DNA from: Ianthella basta
Lineage: Eukaryota > Porifera > Demospongiae > Verongiida > Ianthellidae
Assembly (NCBI GenBank): GCA_964019415.1
Contig: OZ025877.1
Coordinates: 4,174,242 to 4,238,241 of the forward strand
Direction: 5' to 3'
Length of the DNA: 64,000 nt
Shown: piece after piece, positions 1 through 14,000 of the stretch
Layout: every line of letters starts with the position of its first letter
Numbering within the stretch: position 1 is the stretch's first letter
Translations under genes and position numbers: made by a program
Notes under the pieces: generated by a model
Seen by the model: only the letters and a program-made list of their open reading frames with translations
Databases searched by the model: none
What the model was told of the DNA's origin: nothing

Positions 1-842
1 TTTTAGCTATAATTAACTGTCTCTTTTCAAATATATATGAAGTACCCAGTCTACAAAGTGCATTACACTTGAATTTGTGATTCCAGCTTCAAAATTTTCA
101 TTGAAAGGCGAAATTCAATGTCAATGTATACTCGACAGTATCTTACTCTCTCCTGGCATTGACATTGTATCCTAAATTTTCTGGAAACTTTCATGAATTT
201 GTATGGTACATATTATGTATGCAATGATCAAAGTAAGCTCAAAACAATCACTGCATGTACAGTGGTATTGATAATAGAATGTTAAGAAATATAATAATAT
301 GACAAGAAGAATTGCATGCTCAAGCTCAAAATGCATGCACACGTCTTATACAGTAGTAAGGAGGAAGAAAATATTATGGCTTGAGAAGGGAAAAGGTACA
401 ATTTCAAGCAAGCAAAATCCCAGTCACATACAATCTCCTCACCTTTACACCACTTATACTATCCCTATATGTACCTTTTATATATAAGGATTTGTAGGAA
501 GTTTGACGTCATCCAAGGTGAATACTCTCAGCTAGTTGAAAGATAGTTATTGTAAGTGTACTCTCTCTCCATTCCCCTGTGTGTATGTTTGCTTAAAATT
601 ATGTGATGTGTGCAAGAGAGACAACTGTGAACAGTTAATGACAGTTTCATGAGAATGTGCAAAACTGTGTGTTAGATGTACCCTAATTTTTTACTTTACT
701 GAAATATTTTTTCTTTAATTGTCCTTCCTCGCATGGGTTAAAAGGCCATGCTTGAAAGCCTGCTTCATCTGCATAGACTCATTAGCTGTCACAAATAACA
801 AAATAAAGCACATTTAATATGTCAGCACTTTCTGTCATTCAG
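1..842. other. Upstream sequence or intron of aGPCR-1, no gene seen
   Basis: AT-rich sequence before the first visible SRCR exon. The acceptor at 841-842 is good and the exon after it needs one base from an earlier exon, so coding sequence must lie upstream. I found no exon here with a signal peptide and a matching phase-1 donor. The true start is either outside the window or in a small exon I cannot recognise. Confidence 0.6.
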
Positions 843-2065
843 GTTTGAGTAGTAGGATGTCAAGTGGCTCTGTTCGTCTTGCCAATGGAAATTTGTATTC
901 TGGCAGAGTGGAGATATGGTACTCCAATCGGTGGAATACTGTTTGTGATGATGATTGGAGCACAAATGATGCTAGAGTTGTGTGCAGGCAATTGGGCTAT
1001 TACAGTGGCGCAAGTGCTCGTTGCTGTGCATCGTTTGGCCAGGGAACAGGATCAATATTATTGGATAACCTTAGATGCACTGGATCAGAGAGCTCTCTAC
1101 TGTCATGTCCGCATGCTGGCCTGTACACACACAACTGTGGTCATAGTGAAGATGCAGGAGCAATATGTAAGCACACTTGCTCCCTAGAGATAGTAAAACA
1201 TCTCAAAGCTTACTCATGGCAGTGCTGCACTTGTGGTAATGAATCATTTATATCTATTATATATAATTATATCTATAGGCGCATATAACGGTAACACACG
1301 CTTGGTTGGTGGTTCTTCAGAAAGTCAAGGGCGAGTTGAGATTTGGTACAACAGTCAGTGGAATACAGTTTGTGATGACTTTTGGGACTTGAGTGATGCA
1401 GCTGTTGTCTGCCAACAACTTGGGTACAGAGGAGCAGTAACAGCACACCATAGTGCCCACTTTGGAGCAGGTTCGGGACAAATACTTCTGGATAATTTGC
1501 AGTGCAGTGGACGTGAAGCAACACTATTGGAGTGTACTCACAATGGGATCAATGTTCACAACTGTGGTCATCACGAAGATGCAAGTGTAACATGTGAGTG
1601 TGACTTCTACAGTCATGATTCACAAAATTGCTTCGATATGTGCTACACTTGACATGTTTGGATATCTCCTACAGTCATGAATGTGAAGAATATCTTTCTT
1701 TGAATAATGACTGAATGACTTACTATATTCTTGCACATTAGGTAGCAGCTTAAGGTATTCAAGTGGATCTGTTCGTCTTGCCAATGGACCTACATCTACA
1801 GCAGGGAGAGTTGAGATATGGTTTGCTAACCAGTGGAACACGGTTTGTGATGACAGCTGGAGCACTAATGATGGATACGTGGTCTGCCAACAGCTTAATC
1901 TGGGACTGTCAGCAGTCTACAACAGTGCTCATTATGGACGAGGTTCTGGGAAAATACTTCTAGATGATTTGAGGTGCACAGGATTTGAAAGTTCTCTTTT
2001 GGACTGCCCTCACAGTGGGACCTATGTACACAACTGTGTACACTCTGAAGATGCAAGTGTAGCAT
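843..2065 (+). CDS. aGPCR-1 SRCR block (three SRCR exons)
   Basis: Exons 843-1166, 1279-1593 and 1742-2065 each encode one complete scavenger receptor cysteine-rich domain of 105-108 residues, all phase 1 to 1. Seen in each are an opening like VRLANG or [26 protein letters not shown] or similar, the [13 protein letters not shown] strand, and the closing HNC..HEDAS/AGxxC. This is the one-exon-per-domain arrangement typical of group A SRCRs. The first domain has CCASFGQG where the others have AHxxAHFG, adding a vicinal cysteine pair. SRCR domains bind proteins and microbial polyanions in animal receptors; the ligand here is unknown. Confidence 0.93.
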
Positions 2066-5000
2066 GTGAGTGTTCATACATTCATACATTATACCAAATT
2101 CCTTTGTGAACACAATAATGACATTTTTAAAATATATACGCAGGCATGCCTTTCCTTTGAGCTTAAAGGGCCCATGACATGCCAGAACAAGTTATCTTTA
2201 TTTAATGTAAAACACCTCAAAACACCAGTGGCACTAATGAAAACTGTTCGCAATGTACACAAATGGTCTAAAACAGCTCACTTCTGGTGTCGTGCTTCAA
2301 GAAGGCAGACATTTTGCCGGGTGACGCGTTATGACGTTACAAAGGGAACACCTCCAGCTGCGACGATACATAAAATGCCACGATTAATTTTTATGGGTGT
2401 TATTTGCAAACGATTCTAGATATTAACTATAATGTCTAAACATTGTGTTGCTGGTGGGTGTAATAGAAGCACTGAAGGAGGATTCGGCCTTCACACCTCC
2501 CCCAAGGACCCTGTTAGAAAGGCGAAATGGTCTAGCAATGTAGGAAGATGGCGATCTGACTGGAATGGAGTTCAGTGGTCTGCAGTCTACACTTCACCAG
2601 AGACTGCTTTGAGTCATCTGTTGTTCACTTGAGGAGATGGGAATGCCACCTAAGAAGAGCAGCCTTAAGAGTACTGCAATCCCAACTCTCTTCCCCAAGG
2701 CAGCTACTCTGAAGACAAGGTCTATGGCCTGGGCACATGCACTCATCAATCCATTTTGAAGCTTTAAAGGCCAGTGACCCTGGAATTAGCTCCAGATATA
2801 ACAGAAATTGTGTGGCTTCATTTCTATGCATATGCAAAATGTGCTGCAGATCCTGGAGGAAATACCAGGTGTTCAGCGATCTAAAGGGAGTGACACTAGC
2901 ACAGTAGGTGAAGCAGTGAATATGGATGGCATCACAGATGAGGACTTAGACGATCTGTGTAGCTGCTCAATTGCTTCTCAGGCATCAATAGAAACTACCT
3001 CAATACACACTCAAGTAGAGCAAAATACATCAGACAGAGGTATTTTTTATTGTAGTTGCAGAAGCTGTAACAAAGTATCGTTCCCGATTTAGTCATTAAT
3101 TAATTAGTCATGCCTTCTAACTGAAAATATTTTATGATTTAAAACCATGCAACATACACCAAGTCATCTGATGGAAATGTTTCCCTGATTTTACTATCAG
3201 CGCAAGAGGGTAATACAACATGGATTTCACAGCCAAGATACCTTGCGAATTGACGGTATGAGATATATTGTAGGATCCTAACACAAAAGAGAAACATGAC
3301 ATTGTTTGTACTGTACATACAATGATATTGTACGTAGCCACAACAGAGATACATTCACTAACATACCTGTGAGGTGGCCCACTTGTTGTTTCTTGCCCAT
3401 ATATTGTTGGCGAGTCTGATAAGCAGCCGTTTGAAGTACCCATTGGTTAAGGCAAAAAGGAAAAAAAACTTCATGCTCTATAATGCGTGTAACCCCCTCC
3501 GGCACTACATCCAATTCCTTTAGCTTCTCTCCACTCTTGGAATCTCCCTGCAGCATGCAAAGACACTCGCGGGGTGTGGGCATCTGTTGACGTTTCCCAC
3601 AAGTACACCTATAATTAGTACGAAATTCAAATGCTCAATGCATATAACCGGAAAGAAACAACGAACCTGGCGAGGAATCTGCCACTCATATTTGCTTTAC
3701 TCAAGCTCTAACGCCAAACTCTACATTCAATTTAGTGATCACCCTGTTGAAATGTACTGTTATAAGTTGTGCAAGCATTTGAAACAGAGCTAGCAAAACT
3801 TATGAAACCTGTGGTGTGTATTAGGTCTATAGTATTTTCTCATGTTCAATTCAGGTGGCTCTGGCTGTCCCACACCTAGTACCTTGTCAAATGGGCAGAG
3901 AAGCGTCTCCACTACCACTATTGGAAGTACGGTCAGGTACACTTGTTACACAGGGTACATTATGACTGCAGGCAGTTCTAGTAGAACATGTCAGTCAAGT
4001 AGCTGGCCATGGTGGTCAGGAAGTCGTCCTACCTGTGCCAGTGAGTCACAAAATCCAAAGCTTATTACATACAGCATACCTCACTTGTAGTATCTTATCC
4101 TTTTTGATTGTGTAATTTTATATGTTGCAGATAGTTTAATTATAAATTTATGTTCTCACTGAGCCACTGCTCTAACTGAACATAGAATTACAATTGTAGA
4201 AAGAAATTGATCAATAATGTGGATTGCTATTATATTGAATTGTAGAAAGTTTAGTTATTGAATCAAATATATTTTGCCATATTATATCAATTGAAACTTT
4301 AAGGGTCCTGTGGCACTCCAAGCTCCTTAACAAATGGACAAAGAAGCTACTCCAGTACCACTGTTGGGAACACAGTAACCTACACTTGTAACTCAGGGTA
4401 CATTAGGACTGCAGGCAGTTCTAGTAGAACATGTCAGTCAAGTGGTGTGTGGGCAGGAAGTCATCCAACTTGTACCAGTGAGTGATTCCTAAAATAATTA
4501 TGGCATGCTGAAAACAGAATGCCCCACTTGTAATATCCTACATTAATGTCACTGCATGTGCAATTGCAGAGTTTTGGGTACATATAGTAAATGGTTGACA
4601 CACAGTACTATTTTCTGGATGTCTAGCATAGTTGTAGTTTCCTTGGCTTAGACTCTTGTAACTCTCAACGCATGTTGGTGCGGCATATCAGGGAAGCCTG
4701 CATGCTGCAGGCGGGCATTCCTGCTATAGTAGCCAGTTATATTATAGAAATGGTATTGACTGAAATTATGTGTTATGTCCAATTCTTGCATGTAATCTTA
4801 TTGTTTTGCCATTCATGTCCACAAATCTGTTAAGGGTCCTGTGGCACACCCGGTTCCTTGACAAATGGACAGAGAAGCTACTCCAGTACCACTGTTGGGA
4901 GCAGAGTCACTTACACCTGTAACACAGGGTACATTAGGACAGCAGGCAGTTCTAGTAGAACATGTCAGTCATATGGTTCGTGGTCAGGAAGTCATCCAAC

Positions 5001-8000
5001 TTGTACCAGTGAGTCAGTCCAGAGATTATTGCATGTTATAATTTCAAGGGCCTTACCTGTATACTATCCTACATTGCTATAATTAATGGTGTGATCTGTT
5101 TATTTTGGAATTTGGTGTGTATGTTGTGTGTCTAGCTCTTAATCTCTCAATCCCATTTTATTTTACTTGACTGGCTGGGTTTTAAATCTGGCAAGTAGCA
5201 AATTCCTTTGGAATGGGATGATGCAGCAGAAGCCATGACATTTGTTCATTTGTGACATTTCGGTGGTAGAATGGTATTTTCGATCAGAACAAGGGAAAGG
5301 TATGACTTGTGTGACAAATGCTAAAACAGCTCCACTTAGAATGAAGAAGGTGGTTGAATACAGCGAATTATCGTGCTAGTCCTATATAGCAGTGAGAACC
5401 AGCAAAGGTAGCTGCCTATGGAAGAGGTTGTACAGTATGCACTGCTAACCATGATTTCAACATGGCATGTAGTGGAGTCATATTATATTGTATGCATATT
5501 GTACCTTTTAAGGGTCCTGTGGCACTCCAAGCTCCTTATCAAATGGACAGAGAAGCTACTCCAGTACCACTGTTGGGAGCACAGTCACTTACACCTGTAA
5601 CACAGGGTACATTATGACTGCAGGCAGTTCTAGTAGGAGGTGTCAGTCATATGGTTCGTGGTCAGGAAGTCATCCAACTTGTACCAGTGAGTGATTCCAG
5701 AGATTATAGCATGCTATAATTACAAGGGCCTCACCTGTACACTATCCTGCATTACTAAATAATGGTGAGATCTGTTTATTGTGGAATTTGGTGTGTAGGT
5801 TGTGCGTCCCACTCTCTAATAGAGGGTACCTTACTCTCTTAATCCCATTTTATTTTATTTGACTGGCTGGGATTTTGAATCAGGTAAGTAGCAAATATTC
5901 CTTTGTAATGGGATGATGCAGTAGAAGCCATGACATTTGTTCAGTTAGCTTTTCTGTAGTGAAATAGCATTTTTGATCACAACAAACAGAAAGTATGACT
6001 TTTGTGACAAATGCTGAGAAACAGGTCCACTCAGAATGACGAAAAGCTGCTGGAAATAGTAGACATTCTGCATTGCTTAATTTTTTACGCAGTCTTTCAG
6101 CTAGTATATAATGTAACAGGAGCTGTTAAACTTGCTAACATAATTTGATCAGTAGGCGCACAACTGTTAGTTTCCTTGGCTTATCAGATGTGCTCTGTAG
6201 AAAGACAAGAACTTGACAATTACCTCCAGAGAGATTGATGTGTTCTTCAGCTAGAAATACCATTGAAAATGAAAGGATTCTGACAAATTTACCATATTTG
6301 ACTATTTCTGCCGAGAAGAGTGATTTCATTGGTATCTGTATAGTAAAATTCATTCTGTCTACTATGTTCAGTCCTGATCATGGTATATTTCACTCTTGAG
6401 CGATACAATTGACCAGTGCCTATGTAGCCATGTTATTTCAGTACACATTTCCAATGAGTATGTGATGGAGTCACATATAATATTAGTATCAATACCTTTC
6501 AAAGGGTCCTGTGGTACCCAAAGCTCAATAACAATAAAAATTATACGGAACAATGCTAATTAAGAAGAGTCACACACTAAGTAACCTGGTATAATATCAT
6601 ATTTAATAATCTATAATGCTAATATAACATCATGATTGTTCTGCATGGTAGCGCTGATGATGAATGTAGGTCTATCTATGCGGCGATAAAAGTGGTTGAA
6701 TACAGGGGAATTGTTAGTCTCGCGCGCCCTGCAGCCCCTATTTCTCTTATTGCACAATCGCGGAGAAATAGGGTCTAGTCAGACTTGACCAATTTCTGGG
6801 TTACCATGGATTGTGCGGAATGTGTGACGTCATCAAAGCCACTTCAGAGCTTTGGATTATACGGCCAGCAGCACCAGAAGCAGCCATGGTGCACACTGCA
6901 AACACTTTTCCAGCAATCTAATTGGTCTACTCAAATTCCAGTAGAGATCCCAAGAACACGTCAAGTCTGACCAGACTCTATTTTATGCGCGATTGTGCAA
7001 TAATAGGAGCTGGTGCGCGAGATTAGGGAATTGTAGAGCTAGTCCTATATAAAGTGCGAACTGGCAAAAGTAACTGCCTATATGGGGAAGGGGCTATAAA
7101 GCACACAGTGCTAATCATGATTCCATAAAAGGCATGTGGTGTAGTCATATTATATTGAATGCATACTGTACCTTTTAAAGGGTCCTGTGGTACCCCAAAC
7201 TCCTTATCAAATGGACAAACAAGCTACTCCAGTACCACTGTTGGGAGTACAGTGACCTACACCTGTAACACAGGGTACATTAGGACAGCAGGCAGTTCTA
7301 GTAGGAGGTGTCAGTCATATGGTGCGTGGTCAGGAAGTCATCCAACTTGTACCAGTGAGTCATTCCTAAGTATATTGAACGCTGACAATAGAATACCTCA
7401 CCTCAATATCCTACATTAATATCACTGCATGTGTAAACTATTCCTTGCAGAATTTTGTGTGCATTTTGTTAATGGCTAACACAGGTTTCCGGAAATCGGC
7501 CATGGTTGTAGTTTCCTTGGTTTAGACTTTAATTTGCAGCTCTCAATGCACGTTGGTGACCAAGGAAGCTTGCTGCAGGTGCACTATCGTACTAGTACTC
7601 AGTAATAATCATAGAATAATGTTGACTGATATTAATATATAATTATTGTTATGTCCAATCGTTGCATGGAATCTTATTGTTTTGCCATTCATGTCTACGA
7701 AACGTTTAAGGGTCCTGTGGCACACCTCGTTCTTTATCAAATGGACAGAGAAGCTACTCCAGTACCACTGTTGGGAACACAGTCACTTACACCTGTAACA
7801 CGGGGTACATTATGACTGCAGGCAGTTCTAGTAGGAGATGTCAGTCATATGGTGCATGGTCAGGAAGTCATCCAACTTGTACCAGTGAGTGATTCCTAAT
7901 TAATAAGTATGTTGCATGCTGAAAATAGACTACCTCACTTGCAATATCCTACATTTATATCACTACATGTGCAAAATATTCCTTGCAGAGCTTTGTGTGC

Positions 8001-11000
8001 ATATTATTAATAGGTGTCTGGATGTATGGCATAGTTGTAGTTCCTTGGTTTAGACTTAAATTTGCAAATTCCACGCCTGATCATGAGCAAGGAAGCTTGC
8101 TGCAGGCGCGCTATCCTACTAGTAGTCAGTAATAATAATAGAAATTGTGTGGACTGATATTTATAATTATTGTTCCGTCCAATTGCTGCATGGAAACTTA
8201 TTGTTTTCCATTCATGTCCGCAAAATGTTTAAGGGTCCTGTGGTACCCCAAACTCCTTATCAAATGGACAAAGAAGCTACTCCAGTACTACCGTTGGGAA
8301 CACAGTCACTTACACCTGTAACTCAGGGTACGTTATGACTGCAGGCAGTTCTAGTAGGAGGTGTCAGTCATATGGTGCATGGTCAGGAAGTCATCCAACT
8401 TGTACCAGTGAGTGATTCCAGAGATTATTGCATGCTATAATTACAAGGGCCTTACCTGTATACTATCCTACAATACTAATTAATGGTGCGCGCGATTTGT
8501 TTATTTTGGAATTTGGTGTGTATGTTGTGCGTCTAGCTCTCTAATAGAGGGTACCTTACTTCCGATTCAGTTTAATTTTACTTGACTAGCTTGATTTTAA
8601 CCCATTAGCGCCAAATGACACTTAAGGCGCCATTTATTAGTTTGTGGGTAACCGAAGGTGCACATTAAAGTTTGTTAATTTCTCGCTACGAGTCTTGTAA
8701 GGACACACCACTTTCGAAGGACAGGTAGCATTCCTGGCACTTTGAACAGCCGCATTGTCTCATCCCTAAGTTGCGTCCAAGGACCACACTCGAGCACCAA
8801 ATTTTGCACCCAGTATGCAACGGGTGAAGGTGAGTTTATACCACAACGCAGCACAAATGTAAGACAACAATATCATTACCAATACAAGGCTAATTAGCCT
8901 TCCATCTTTCTGACTGACATTGGCAACAGGGCGCTCTTCTTCCTACTGTCTTGGGCGCGAATAAAGTTCAAATCCATGGCACACCAAATTGCTCACGTGC
9001 GTCGCCATTTTAATTTCGGCACTGAGTGCAAGGTGCGAATTTTAAACTTCAGTGCTAATGGGTTAAATGCTTCTACTGTATGATACAGTAGAAACCGTGT
9101 TCGTTAACTTTCTGTAGTGGAGTGGTATTTTTGATCACAACAAATTTATAATTATGTGTGACAATTTATAACAGAAACAGCTTTACTGAGAACGATGAAA
9201 AGAATGCTCAAATGCAAGATATCCTGCATTGGTTAATTTTTCTATAAAACTTTCAGCTAATAATTGTGACTGCTAAATGATCACGGTCCAATTATACAGA
9301 AACTCCTAAACTTGCTATATAACATAATTTGATCAGTAGGCGCAACTGTTAGTTCCTTGGCTTGTCGGAGGTGCTCAGTAGACTGTCAAATACTTGACAG
9401 ATTCCTCCAGAGGAATTGATGTGTTCTTCAGCTAGAAATACCGTGGAAAACAATGAGATGATTCAGACAGCTTTTTTCATTGGACTATTAGCCCTTTCAT
9501 CATTTCTGCTGAGAAGAGGGAATCTGTATAATAAAATTAATTCAATCTCCTGTGCTTAGTATGCTGACTTAATGCACTCTTGAGTGATACAATCGACTAT
9601 GTAGCCATGTTTATTCCTGTATCCATTTCCAATGTGTATGAGATGGACTCTTACATATAATTTTATTAGCATCAATCTTTTAAAGGGTCCTGTGGTGTAC
9701 CAGGCTCCTTATCAAATGGACAGAGAAGCTACTCCAGTACCACCGTTGGGAGCACAGTCACTTACACCTGTAACTCAGGGTACATTATGACTGCAGGCAC
9801 TTCTAGTAGGAGGTGTCAGTTAAGCGGTCTGTGGACAGGAAGTCATCCAACTTGTACCAGTGAGTGATTCCAGATTATAACTACAGTCAAGATAAATATG
9901 AACCACTCACTGCGATAGTCTACATTAATGTATAAGTGTGATCTTCTCATTGCAGAGTTAGGTGTGCATGTTATGCATCCCGTACTCTCATATAAGTTGT
10001 ATTATACTATACCATCCAAAATCATGACAACACCTTTCATATATATAGGCTGTAGTGTAGTCAGTTGTGTTGTAATGAGTACCTGTTATATTCTTGTTAA
10101 GTATGATGTAATGCATGGTGTGATGTATCTGGTATATTCTTGAACAGGTATAGTTTTGTAGTTGTCTCGTGCTGTGCCTCTTCTGGCAATTGATTGGTGT
10201 TGAACCCATGTGTGAACATGCAGTATGTCCCCCGCATAAAAATGCAACATCAGGGCTGTAGCACCAAGATAAAAACTGGACAGGCCATAGATGACAGGAC
10301 GCATACTAGGGGGTCTGGGGTCACGTCCCCCAGAAAATGTTTAAAATCTAGATGTTCTGTGAGTACGTTTGGGGCAATTCTAGGCCCATCAACACTCCAA
10401 TGAGTATGATAAAATGTAACCTAGACCAACAGGCACTTACAGCAGGAAAGGCGATCAAATGCAATGTAACAGGTAATAGAATGCATTGAAATAAGAAGAT
10501 AGCGCATTAAAAATCGAAATCTAGTGGTTTTGGTTGTCTCTCCAACGCTAGGCAGCACAAATCTCCACTTCCCTCGACTAGAAGACACCATCAACGCACG
10601 GCGATCGATTAACACACCATTTCACGCGTCAGAAAACGTCAAAAAACGTCATGCGACATCTGTAAAATGGCTGCCGCTGCTAAGGTTGTTTAGAGGACTA
10701 AGTATCTGGCTATTCCTTAGTCTCGCGGGGCCAGACCCTTTTCTTCCGGTCTTGCGTAACCCGCCCGCCCGATGAATAGGGTCTGGGAGTTAGCCTATGC
10801 AGAAGTCGTGGAGGCTCCCAACTTCGATTATCGATCGACGCCTCCTTATCGTACGAGATTCGAAGTGTTACTAGCAATCAGCTTCGTCGGCTATTCTTCT
10901 CTGGCTTGTTACTGCTGGCGTTCCATACGTACGATGAAGATGGAACACTGCTGTTTTTGTAAGCATCCTGCACTGAACAAGAAGCACTACCAGAGGCTTT

Positions 11001-14000
11001 TTGGCACAGCTATAACGATACGCTGCGCGTCGCCATCACCGACAAACTTAGAGATATCCTTGGCAGGCGACTGAGCCCGGAAGACGCTTTCTCTCGAAGC
11101 AGTATCATTTGTAAAGACTGTCGCATAGTGTAGCAGCCACTCTACAGGCAACTGCTTCAATCCTTGCGCCTTCTTCGCACACCGCCACACCACGTAGGGT
11201 TGAACTTGACCCACAACAAAGTTGTGTTATGAAACACCTAGTCCAGCGTTCTCACGGATATTACGCAATAACAGTCGAGCTAACTCCCAGACCCTTTCTC
11301 GGGCGCTTGCGCAATACCGGAAAGGGTCTCGCCCCGCGCGACTAGCTATTTCTTGGTCAAATTTAGTCCTGCGGCATTGTAACAAGACCACTCTGCTTAT
11401 AGAACATTGTTTAACCTTAGGCCAGTACCCCCCCCCCCCCCCCCCCCATTTGAAAGTGTGTTTAAAATGCAGATCTTCAATATTCAGAATTTTTGTTCCA
11501 GCTGCAAAAGCAGGAAAAAGCGTGAAATACGACAAAGAAACAGCTTGAATTAGAATAAATAATCATTAGAAAATGAAGCATAGATAAATATGTGGCATAG
11601 TACATTGCATAACTTTGCAAACATTCAACTAGTAAAATGTAACTGCAAAAATTATGTTGATCTAATTAATTAAACAGGAGATCTTATACTTGTTACTATG
11701 ATCAGAAGGCACACAAATGTTAGCTGTTAGGCTTATCAGATATGCTCAGTAGAATATCACTTACTGACAGATTCCTAAGGAGGAGTATAATGATATTATA
11801 TTTTTGGCTAGATATGTATAAATTTAACACTTTTCCTATTTAATCCTTTTGTGTCAGAAAGTTCTTGCTTTTTATGTCATTACATTAACATTTACATAAT
11901 ATTACCCATATAATTATATTCAAACATGACTGTAAGTTGCTCTCCTTTTCTTCTATTGCTTGCTTTTATGGAAAATGTGTTTCTAGCTATGTGATGGTAC
12001 AAAGCAGCAATAATACATTTAACAATGCTACATATGAGAAGCACACAGCCCAAAATGAATTTGTTATAATTATTATTTCATATAATTATTAAAATGTAAT
12101 ATGACACAATGATTATGCAGGTAGCACTGAAGGTAAATGTAGGACTGTCTGTGAAGTTATCGAAGGAGGTGGTGGAATACGGGATAAAGGTAGTTTTAGT
12201 CCTTAATGAGCCTGCAGAGTAACTGCCTATGGTGAAGGGGGCTGTACAGTACACACCACTAACAGTGATTACGAAATCACGTGTGGTGGAGTTATATTAT
12301 ATTGTATGCATATAGTACCTTTTAAGGGTCCTGTGGCACTCCAAGCTCCTTATCAAATGGACAAACTAGCTACTCCAGTACCACTGTTGGGAGCACAGTA
12401 ACCTACACCTGTAACACAGGGTACATTAGAACTGCAGGCAGTTCTAGTAGGAGGTGTCAGTCATATGGTTCGTGGTCAGGGAGTCACCCAACTTGTACCA
12501 GTGAGTCATTCCTAAGGAGGAGTTAACGTGACCTCCACATCTGGTCTAGCTATATTTTATGGAAAATATGTTTCTGGCTATAGTACAAAACAGCAATAAT
12601 AATTATATGGAACAATGCTACTTATGGAATGGCACACAGCCCGGAAGTAATTTGTTATAATTATTAATTATAATGCCATATGTTGTCATGATTATACTGC
12701 ACTTTAATGCTGATGATGAATGCATAGAGCTGTCTATGAAGCAAAGGAGGTAGTGGAGTAGAGGGGAATTGTATTGCTAGTCCTTTATAAAAGTGTGAAC
12801 TGGCAAAGCCTATATGGGGAAGGGGCTATACAGTACACAGTGCTAATCATGATTCCATAAAAGGTATGCGGTGTAGTCATATTATATTGAATGTATACTG
12901 TACCTTTTAAAGGGTCCTGTGGTACCCCAAACTCCTTACCAAATGGACAGAGAAGCTACTCCAGTACCACTGTTGGGAGTACAGTCACTTACACCTGTAA
13001 TACAGGGTACATTAGAACTGCAGGCAGTTCTAGTAGGAGGTGTCTGTCATATGGTGGGTGGTCAGGAAGTCATCCAACTTGTACCAGTGAGTCATTCCTA
13101 AGTATAATGCATGCTGAAAACTGAATACCCCACTTGTAGTATCCTACATTAATATCAGTGCATGTGTAAACCGTTCCTTGCAGAGTTTTGTGTGCATTTT
13201 ATTAATGGCTAACACAGGTTTCTGGAAGTTGGCCATGGTTGTAGTTTCCTTGGTTTAGACTTTTGCAACTCTCAGCGCCTGATGGTGAGCAAGGAAGCTT
13301 GCTGCAGGCGCGCTATCGTACTGGTACTCAGTAATAATCATAAAAATAATGTTGACTGATATTAATACATATTGTTATGTCCAATTGTTGCATGGAATCT
13401 TATTGTCTTGCCATTCATGTCCACAAATTGTTTAAGGGTCATGTGGTACCCCAAGCTCCTTAACAAATGGACAAAGAAGCTACTCCAGTACCACTGTTGG
13501 GAGTATTGTCGCCTACACCTGTAACACAGGGTATAGACTGACAAGAGGCAATTATAGCAGGTCATGTCAAGATGATGGAAACTGGAGTGGAAGTCATCCA
13601 ATGTGTTCAGGTCAGGTGAAACCATTAACACTTTTGACTGGCATGTTGATCCTAGTTTGCAATGTCCAAGAGACTAAACATAATATGAATGTCCACATAC
13701 AAGCGTGAATCTAATACATTAAGAATTGAGACCTTGATTACTCATCTTAATAGAATACTGAGTTTACATGACGAAGATGAGAATACAGTCTTATTCTCAA
13801 TCGTGCATGACTATACTAACTGAATACCTTCTTTCTCAGAGATAATTCCCACAATTATTGGTTTCAAGGACACTTACCTGCAAGTCAGTGACACGGAGGG
13901 AGCAGTCTCTGTCTGCCTGCAGAGGGCGATAAATCTCTACCGAGAGGACACAATCGCTGTTACTTTGCAGCAAGAAGAGGAGAAAGAGCTGGAAACAGGT

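Larger units (their letters stand above)
2066..3854. other. Intron filled with decayed transposon-derived coding fragments
   Basis: The intron between the last SRCR exon and the first CCP exon of aGPCR-1 contains a plus-strand THAP-like fragment (2432-2640) and a minus-strand P2RX7 C-terminal-like fragment (about 3380-3600), listed separately. Other short open frames between 2640 and 3100 could be remains of the same element. No TIR pair was found to bound it. Confidence 0.6.
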
